DNA of 64,000 bases from Acidobacteriota bacterium (lineage in GTDB: Bacteria > Acidobacteriota > Terriglobia > Bryobacterales > Bryobacteraceae): assembly GCA_026394055.1 (NCBI GenBank), contig JAPKYZ010000043.1, positions 1-64,000 of the forward strand, in the 5' to 3' direction. Under the pieces are notes generated by a model, which had not been told where the DNA came from, did not search any database, and saw nothing but the letters and a program-made list of their open reading frames with translations. This document shows, piece after piece, positions 58,339 to 64,000 of the stretch (positions within the stretch are counted from its first letter, which is position 1; every line of letters starts with the position of its first letter). The translations under genes and the position numbers were made by a program.

Positions 58339-59420
58339 TCACTCGCCGCACTCTCCTCGCCACCGCGCCAGCCATACTGGCCGCCCAGACCAGCTCGAAG
58401 GAACTCCGCGTCGCCTATATCGGCGTCGGCAACCGGGGCAGCTCAACGCTGAAGTCCCTGCTGCAGGTGCCCGGCGCGAAGGTGGTGGCGGTCTGCGATC
58501 TCGACCCGGAGCGGGTGCAGAAGGCGATTGAGGCGATCGCGCAGAAGGGCGGGTCGGCGAAAGGCTATGCCGACTACCGCAAAATGCTCGACGAGATGAA
58601 GGACATTGACGCGGTGGTGATCGCCACGCCGGTGGACACGCACAAGAACATTGCCATTGCCACGCTGGAGCTAGGCAAGAACGTCTATCTCGAAAAGCCC
58701 GTCGGGATCGATGCCGCGGAAGTGGACCTGGTGGAAAAGGCGGCCCGCAGCGCCAAGGGCATCCTGCAAGTCGGCTTTCAATTGCGGCATGACCCCAACC
58801 GTGTCGCCGCCATGAAGTTCATCCAGTCCGGCGGCATTGGCGAAGTGATCTACTGCCACGCCATGCGCCACGGTGGCGACCTGCCGCGCAATACGCCGTG
58901 GCTGTTCGACAAGAAGCGTTCCGGCGACATCATCGTCGAGCAGGCCTGCCACATCATCGACCTGATGGTGTGGGCCATTGGAGCGCCTCCGCTGCGGGCC
59001 ATGGGTTCCGGCGGCATCAACCTCTACAAGAACGTGCCGCAGGGCCGCACGATCATGGACAACTGGAGCGTCATCTGGGAGTTTCCCAACGACGTGCGCC
59101 TGAACTTCTCGCAGATCTACTTTGACCCGCGCGGCTTCTCCGGCACCAACGAACGCGTCTTCGGCAGCAAAGGCGCGGTCGATTTGGGCAAGGCGATGTG
59201 GGGTGAAGTGGAGGGTCGCGAGTTGAAGAAGCTGGACGTCGAAAATGCCGACAAGGATGCCAACTACATGGCGATGGCGGCCTTTGTCGATAACTCGCTG
59301 GGGCACAAGACGCCGCTCGCCAATATTCAATCGGCCGGTATGTCGACGCGCGTGGCGGTGATGGGGCGGATGGCGATTGAGCAAAAGCGGATCGTCAATT
59401 GGTCCGAGGTGATCGGCTAG
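58335..59420 (+). CDS. Tat-exported Gfo/Idh/MocA oxidoreductase
   Basis: A 361-aa NAD(P)-dependent oxidoreductase with a twin-arginine leader (ITRRTLLATAPAIL). The Rossmann motif is IGVGNRG (about residues 29-35) and the conserved EKP is at 120-122 (YLEKPVGID). The C-terminal domain has HMR-H-type residues (CHAMRHGGD, EQACHIID) for substrate. It is shorter than, and distinct from, the 444-aa relative at 14157. It overlaps the VapC gene by 4 nt. Confidence 0.92.
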   Translation: MITRRTLLATAPAILAAQTSSKELRVAYIGVGNRGSSTLKSLLQVPGAKVVAVCDLDPERVQKAIEAIAQKGGSAKGYADYRKMLDEMKDIDAVVIATPVDTHKNIAIATLELGKNVYLEKPVGIDAAEVDLVEKAARSAKGILQVGFQLRHDPNRVAAMKFIQSGGIGEVIYCHAMRHGGDLPRNTPWLFDKKRSGDIIVEQACHIIDLMVWAIGAPPLRAMGSGGINLYKNVPQGRTIMDNWSVIWEFPNDVRLNFSQIYFDPRGFSGTNERVFGSKGAVDLGKAMWGEVEGRELKKLDVENADKDANYMAMAAFVDNSLGHKTPLANIQSAGMSTRVAVMGRMAIEQKRIVNWSEVIG

Positions 59421-59435
59421 TCTTGGCCGTCGACT

Positions 59436-59460
59436 CAGCCCCATGCGTGAGCTTGGGGCT
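59436..59460 (+). repeat. Repeat family B, single copy
   Basis: This copy (CAGCCCCATGCG...TTGGGGCT) is identical over 24 bases to the reverse complement of 43363-43387. It lies between the convergent oxidoreductase and anti-sigma genes. Confidence 0.8.
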
Positions 59461-59492
59461 GGAGCGGCAGACGCCGCTGGCGAACTGAGGCC

Positions 59493-60236
59493 CTACTCTG
59501 CCACTGGCGCAATGATAAACGGCGTCGTGGTGGGCGCAGTCGAGCCGGCTTCCGGCTCCAGCGACACGGCAATCGCCGCAGCGGATGCCAAGTCCACCGT
59601 ACCCGGCCGCACGTGCAGAGCAGTGCCCTGCGCCGTCGTCTGGAACAGGCCCATCGGCACGGGTCCGCCTTGCTTGGGAACCAGCCACATCTGGTAGATG
59701 CGGCCCTGGGCGGCGGGGGGGAGATTCGAGACCAGCAGCAGCACGCCCTTGTTCGGTGACACCAATACGCGTCCGCGGGGCGGGGCGGGTTGGGCGGTGC
59801 CGAAGGTGGTGAGCTTCAGTTCGGGCTCATTCAAGAACTCGAGCAACTGGGAAACGGTCTTGAGTTCGGCGCCTTGCGACATCAGCTGCTGCCGCATCTC
59901 GGCCAGTTCCTCGCCCTTCTTCTGTTCGCGCTGCCAGAAGTTGAACGCCACCACTGCCACCAAGGCCGTGGCGGTCGCCCAGACCCAGAACCAGCGCGGG
60001 AAGGTTTGCGGCTCCTGCGATACGGCGGCGACGATCTTGCGGCCGAGCCGCTCCGGCGGTTCCACATCGGGCGCCAGCAACGCCATCCCGGCCACCAGTT
60101 CGCGCGCCATCGCGACACCCCGCGCGACGTCCGGATCGCCCGCCGCCAGCTTTTCACGGATCTCATCCGCTACTTCGGGCTCCGCCACGCCGAGCACGAA
60201 GAGTTCGTATTGTTCGTTCAGCTCTTCGTTCGTCAT
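59493..60236 (-). CDS. RskA-type anti-sigma factor
   Basis: A 247-aa single-pass membrane anti-sigma factor. The cytosolic N-terminus (about residues 1-78) has the anti-sigma helices (ELNEQYELFVLGVAEPEVADEIREKL). The TM helix is FWVWATATALVAVVAFNFW (about 83-101), then a coiled linker and an RskA periplasmic domain (GVLLLVSNLPPAAQGRIYQMWLVPKQG...PMGLFQ). It holds the ECF sigma encoded just upstream (4-nt overlap). Release normally needs regulated proteolysis. Confidence 0.9.
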   Translation of the reverse strand: MTNEELNEQYELFVLGVAEPEVADEIREKLAAGDPDVARGVAMARELVAGMALLAPDVEPPERLGRKIVAAVSQEPQTFPRWFWVWATATALVAVVAFNFWQREQKKGEELAEMRQQLMSQGAELKTVSQLLEFLNEPELKLTTFGTAQPAPPRGRVLVSPNKGVLLLVSNLPPAAQGRIYQMWLVPKQGGPVPMGLFQTTAQGTALHVRPGTVDLASAAAIAVSLEPEAGSTAPTTTPFIIAPVAE

Positions 60237-60808
60237 ATCGCAGTCGTCTCGCCCAGGGCGTTGCGCAGCACCTGCAAAGCGGCCCGGGTCCAGGTCTTAA
60301 TGGTGCCCAATGGCTGGTTCAACTTGGTGGCCATTTCGCTCTGCGAAAGGCCCTCAAAATAGGCCAGCTCCATTACTTGGCGCTGGTTGTCGTTCAATTG
60401 TTCAAAGGCCGTCTTCAACCGGCGGCCCCGGTCAGAGTTAATGACGTCCTCATCCATACTGACGAAAAGCAGAGGCGATTCGGATGAGGATATTTCAATT
60501 GAGTTATGGCGCTGCCTCCCATCAACGGAGCGCAAATAGTCGATCGCCCGGTTGCGCGCAATGGCCAGCAGCCACGGTCCGAACTTGCCGCGTTCGCCGT
60601 CAAACCCTTGTACGCGGTTCCAGGCCCGCAGGAAGGTCTCCTGGGTGAGGTCTTCGGCCACGGCGGAATCGCGCACGACACGGAGGATCAGCGAGAACAC
60701 CAAACGCCCAAAACGTTTGTAGACCTCTTCCAGCGCCTCCGGATCGCGGCGCTTCATCCGGGCAATGATGGCCGGGATGTCGTCGCCTTCCAGGGCGGCA
60801 AACAGCAA
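60233..60808 (-). CDS. ECF-type RNA polymerase sigma factor
   Basis: A 191-aa ECF sigma-70. Region 2 is DPEALEEVYKRFGRLVFSLILRVVRDSAVAEDLTQETFLRAW; region 4 is LNDNQRQVMELAYFEGLSQSEMATKLNQPLGTIKTW, with its helix-turn-helix. It lies 14 bp after the DUF1501 stop and overlaps the anti-sigma gene. The start at 60808 appears to be TTG without a clear Shine-Dalgarno, so translation may be coupled to DUF1501; a later ATG at 60757 would cut into region 2. Confidence 0.92.
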   Translation of the reverse strand: MLFAALEGDDIPAIIARMKRRDPEALEEVYKRFGRLVFSLILRVVRDSAVAEDLTQETFLRAWNRVQGFDGERGKFGPWLLAIARNRAIDYLRSVDGRQRHNSIEISSSESPLLFVSMDEDVINSDRGRRLKTAFEQLNDNQRQVMELAYFEGLSQSEMATKLNQPLGTIKTWTRAALQVLRNALGETTAI

Positions 60809-60822
60809 TGGGAGGAAGAAGC

Positions 60823-62247
60823 TCAGGCCAGTAGCTCCTTGATGACGGAGCCGCTGACGATGGTGGGCCGTTCCGCGCGCCCGTTGTGCATGTAGGTGGT
60901 GCGGAGGTGGTCCATGCCCAGCAGGTGCAGGATGGTGGCGTGGATGTCGTGGACGTGGGCCGGACGCTCGACAGCGCGCAGGCCCAGTTCGTCAGTCGTG
61001 CCGACGGTCTGCCCGCCCTTGATTCCGCCGCCGGCGAACCACATGGAGAAGCCCCAGGGGTTGTGGTCCCGGCCGTTGCCCTTCTCATTGAACGGCGTGC
61101 GGCCAAATTCGCCGCCCCACACCACCAGCGTGTCGTCGAGCATGCCGTGAGACTTCAGATCGGTTAGCAGGCCCGCGATCGGCTTGTCGGAGGCGCGGCA
61201 CCATTTGCCGTGGTTGCCCTCGATGTTGGCATGCGCGTCCCAGCCCGAACCCGACCCGCAATAGAGCTCGACAAAGCGGACGCCGCGCTCCACCAGACGG
61301 CGCGCCATCAGGCAGTTGCGGCCGAACTCGTGCGTTGCAGGTTCATCCAAGCCATACAGGTGGCGCGTGGCCGCGGTTTCTTTGGTTAGATCGACTGCTT
61401 CGGGAGCCGTCGCCTGCATCTCAAACGCCAGCTCATAGCTGCGGATGCGGGCTTCGAGCTCGGTGTCTTCCTGCTTGTTGGCACCGAACCGGTCGTTGAT
61501 GGACCGCAGGAACTCGATCTTGTTGCGCTGCTGTTCCTTGGTGGTGCCCGCGGGCGGCTTCAAGTGGAAGATCGGGGTGTCGCCCTGACGGAACAGCGAG
61601 CCCTGGAAGCTGGCCGGGAGGAACCCGGCGCTCCAGTTCTTGGGGCCGCCGACCGGCTCGCGATCATCGAGCAGGATCACGAACGTGGGCAAGTTCTTGT
61701 TGGCCGCACCCAGGCCGTAGGTGACCCACGCGCCCATCGAAGGCCGACCAGCGAGGATGTCGCCCGTGTTCATCTGGCAGACGCTGCCGACGTGGTTCAA
61801 ACCGTTGGCCCAGCAGGAACGCAGGACGGCGATGTCGTCCATGTGCTCGGCGATATGGGGGTACCAATCGGAGACCCACAGGCCGGACTTGCCGTGCTGC
61901 TTCCACTTGCGCGGTGAGCCCATCAGCGTGTTGCTGGCGGTGCCCATCGCGGTGATCAGTTTGCCGTAGCTGGCCGGCACTGGCTGGCCATGCATCTCAT
62001 TGATCTTCGGTTTGGGGTCAAACAGATCAATGTGGCTGGGGCCACCTTCCATGAACAGCCAGATGACCGATTTAGCCTTGGCCGGGTGATGGCCGGGTTT
62101 GGGGGCCAGCGGGTCCACCGTCTTGGCCGCTTGCGCTTGATCTTGACCAGCCATGGACGCCAGGGCCATGCCCGCCAAGCCGGAGCCCGCCTGGGTGAAG
62201 AACTCGCGCCGGGTGCGCACGGGCCAGTGATGTGAGAGACGCTTCAT
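60823..62247 (-). CDS. Tat-exported DUF1501 protein
   Basis: A 474-aa DUF1501 protein, related to the alkaline-phosphatase/sulfatase superfamily. The Tat signal is TRREFFTQAGSGLAG. The core has WLFMEGGPSHIDLFDPKP (about residue 66), CYGSGSGWDAHANIEGNH and VVWGGEFGRTPF. These genes nearly always sit next to DUF1549/DUF1553 cytochrome genes in Planctomycetota and Acidobacteriota; the reaction is unknown. It starts 15 bp after its upstream partner's stop. Confidence 0.92.
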   Translation of the reverse strand: MKRLSHHWPVRTRREFFTQAGSGLAGMALASMAGQDQAQAAKTVDPLAPKPGHHPAKAKSVIWLFMEGGPSHIDLFDPKPKINEMHGQPVPASYGKLITAMGTASNTLMGSPRKWKQHGKSGLWVSDWYPHIAEHMDDIAVLRSCWANGLNHVGSVCQMNTGDILAGRPSMGAWVTYGLGAANKNLPTFVILLDDREPVGGPKNWSAGFLPASFQGSLFRQGDTPIFHLKPPAGTTKEQQRNKIEFLRSINDRFGANKQEDTELEARIRSYELAFEMQATAPEAVDLTKETAATRHLYGLDEPATHEFGRNCLMARRLVERGVRFVELYCGSGSGWDAHANIEGNHGKWCRASDKPIAGLLTDLKSHGMLDDTLVVWGGEFGRTPFNEKGNGRDHNPWGFSMWFAGGGIKGGQTVGTTDELGLRAVERPAHVHDIHATILHLLGMDHLRTTYMHNGRAERPTIVSGSVIKELLA

Positions 62248-62262
62248 GACGCTACTACCAGA

Positions 62263-64000
62263 CTAGTTGATGTAGAGAAATTCGTTCGAGTTCAACAGCA
62301 TGTGGCACAGGTCGGTCAGCGGTGATGAACTGCCGAGTGACGCCTGCTTCTTCATAAAGTCCAGTGCCAGCTTCTGCTCATCTTCGGCGGCCGGGCGCGC
62401 ATAGGCCAAGCGCCAGGCACGGTCCACTTGCGCTTCCGGCGTCAGGCCCTGGTCATTGCGGACCCGCCGGGCGAACGCCTGCGCCCAGTCGGTGACCAGA
62501 TGGTTGTTCATCAGTTCCAGCGCCTGCAACGGGGTGATGGTGTTGTTCCGGCGCGCGCAGCTTTCGTGCGTGTCCGGCATGTCGAAAGTTTCGAGCATCG
62601 GGTACCGCGTGTTGCGGCGGACAAAGATGTAGACACTGCGGCGGGCGGCATCGGCGGCATCTTCATGCTTCGCCCAGCCACCGCGGGAGGTCATGCCAGC
62701 CGGTAGCGGCGGGAACACTCCCGGGCCACCCATCTTCAGGTTGAGCATTCCAGCCGTCGCCAGCATGGAATCGCGGACGGCTTCGCCTTCCAGACGGCGG
62801 CGGTTGAAGTGCCACAGCAGCTTGTTCGATGGGTCCAGTTTGACGCTCGCTTCGTTTGAATCGCTCGACTGTTGATAGACGGCCGACAGCAGAATGCGCT
62901 TGTGCAGCTTCTTGATGCTCCAGCCTTCTTCCACAAACTTGGAGGTCAGATAGTCCAGCAACTGCGGATGCGTCGGGCGCTCGCCCATCATGCCGAAGTC
63001 GCTGGGCGTGCCCGCCAGACCCTTGCCGAAGTGCCAGTGCCAGACACGGTTGACGATCACGCGCGCCGAAAGCGGGTTCTTCGCGTCGGTCAGCCAGTTG
63101 GCCAACACGGAGCGGCGCCCGGTGGAGCCATTCACCGGCGTCACCTTGGCGTCGCTGGGATCGAGAATGGTGAGGAAGCCCGGCTGCACTTCTTCGAGCG
63201 GTGCATCATAGGCGCCGCCGGACAGCACATGGACGGAGGGCGAGTGGGTGCCGTGGTCGGTCATCACCTGGCCGAGCGGAATGTCCGCCGGCTTGATGCG
63301 GTTGAAGTGCGACAGTTCGCGCTCCATCGCCTGATACTGGGTTTTCTTTTCGCCCTTTAGCCGCGCTTCGATTTCGTCATCGCGGAAGGTCACCTGCGTC
63401 TGGGCCTTCAGGGCCATCTGCCACTGGAAGGGGTTGCGCTTCTCGGGCGCCATCTTCAGCGCTTCCTGGATCTCTTCCGGGAACCGCTGCATGCGCTCCT
63501 CATAGAAAGCGTCGCGGGCGGGCTTTAGAATGGCCTGCATCCGGTTCCGCAGGTCGCGCGTTTCGCCGTCCCACTTGGCGTACTTCTCGTCGTAGGCCGC
63601 GCGTTGCTGGCGCGAGATCAACTGCGCGTCGTCCTGGATACGGGTGTTGGCGAAGAAGGCCTGCAGGCGGTAGTAATCCTTGTGCAGGATGGGGTCGAAC
63701 TTGTGGTCGTGGCAGCGGGCGCACGCCATCGTCATGCCGATGAAGGTGTAGCCCACCACGTCCGTGATGTCATTCAGCAGTTCCTGGCGGCGTTGGGCGA
63801 TGTTCGCTGCATTTGATTCATCGGGGAAGTTGCGGTTGAAGCCGGTGGCGATCAAGGCGTCCTTGTCACCGGGGAACATCTCATCGCCGGCGATCTGTTC
63901 CTTCACAAACCGGTCGTAGGGCTTGTCTTCGTTGAAGCTCTTGATGACGTAATCGCGATAGCGCCAGATATTGGGGCGAGTCTCGTCGGCCTTAAAGCCT
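62263..64000 (-). CDS. DUF1549/DUF1553 protein, 5' part outside window
   Basis: The visible C-terminal part is about 579 aa and the frame stays open to the window edge. Residues at the edge (NIWRYRDYVIKSFNEDKPYDRF) belong to DUF1549; the rest is DUF1553 (GSTGRRSVLANWLTDAKNPLSARVIVNRVWHWHFGKGL...). Family members usually begin with a signal peptide and a planctomycete cytochrome c domain, which would lie beyond position 64000. It contains CARCHD (C-x-x-C-H) near 63715, a haem-c-like site. It heads the minus-strand cluster with DUF1501 and the sigma pair. Confidence 0.93.
   Translation of the reverse strand, partial: GFKADETRPNIWRYRDYVIKSFNEDKPYDRFVKEQIAGDEMFPGDKDALIATGFNRNFPDESNAANIAQRRQELLNDITDVVGYTFIGMTMACARCHDHKFDPILHKDYYRLQAFFANTRIQDDAQLISRQQRAAYDEKYAKWDGETRDLRNRMQAILKPARDAFYEERMQRFPEEIQEALKMAPEKRNPFQWQMALKAQTQVTFRDDEIEARLKGEKKTQYQAMERELSHFNRIKPADIPLGQVMTDHGTHSPSVHVLSGGAYDAPLEEVQPGFLTILDPSDAKVTPVNGSTGRRSVLANWLTDAKNPLSARVIVNRVWHWHFGKGLAGTPSDFGMMGERPTHPQLLDYLTSKFVEEGWSIKKLHKRILLSAVYQQSSDSNEASVKLDPSNKLLWHFNRRRLEGEAVRDSMLATAGMLNLKMGGPGVFPPLPAGMTSRGGWAKHEDAADAARRSVYIFVRRNTRYPMLETFDMPDTHESCARRNNTITPLQALELMNNHLVTDWAQAFARRVRNDQGLTPEAQVDRAWRLAYARPAAEDEQKLALDFMKKQASLGSSSPLTDLCHMLLNSNEFLYIN

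Overview
The window is GC-rich, densely coded bacterial chromosome. It most resembles an Acidobacteriota member of the Bryobacterales/Solibacter type. The clues are two very large Oar-like TonB-dependent receptors with an N-terminal carboxypeptidase-regulatory domain, DUF1501/DUF1549-DUF1553 proteins, several Tat-exported Gfo/Idh/MocA oxidoreductases, a PEP-CTERM protein, secreted c-type cytochromes and many interspersed palindromic repeats. This placement is an inference from gene content; no rRNA or tRNA gene is visible.

Layout. 0-5 kb: a secreted CehA/McbA-type metallohydrolase, two divergent DinB-fold genes, a MazEF module and an orphan ParA. 5-10 kb: a minus-strand operon for a PaoABC-like periplasmic molybdenum aldehyde oxidoreductase, followed by a 73-aa Cys-containing peptide and a DUF1326 protein. 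10-16.8 kb: a secreted LecA-like protein, HicAB, a reductase, a dienelactone hydrolase, a Phd-YoeB module, a Gfo/Idh oxidoreductase and a probable outer-membrane protein. 17-24 kb: the first TonB receptor, a DUF4440 protein, a lone TolC and pyrE. 24-29.7 kb: four secreted haem-c proteins. Three of them are paralogous fusions of a one-haem cytochrome c domain to a domain carrying all six copper ligands of the peptidylglycine monooxygenase (PHM) fold. 29.7-32.7 kb: flgM, a flgN-like gene, flgK and flgL behind a candidate sigma-28 promoter. 32.9-38.7 kb: an aldolase, a MacB/Att-type ABC exporter, an AttH lipocalin and a CPBP membrane protein in one tight operon. 38.9-46.9 kb: two unknown secreted proteins, a TldD/TldE pair with a Tat signal on TldD, an HtrA-type protease coupled to queA, and tsaD. 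46.9-58.3 kb: three more toxin-antitoxin pairs, a CocE/NonD hydrolase, the second TonB receptor, an HMA-like protein, a PEP-CTERM protein, a PepSY membrane protein and an FG-GAP protein. 58.3-64 kb: a second Gfo/Idh oxidoreductase, then a minus-strand cluster of DUF1549/DUF1553 - DUF1501 - ECF sigma - anti-sigma.

Common threads. The cell is a motile Gram-negative with heavy investment in export and surface degradation: TonB receptors, TolC, an Att-type exporter and many signal peptides. Six type II toxin-antitoxin modules lie within 64 kb. Three families of short inverted repeats (called A, B and C here) sit mostly in the spacers between convergent genes, and one copy supplies the C-terminus of a cytochrome. 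The best candidate for a poorly described system is the tandem array of cytochrome c-PHM fusions.
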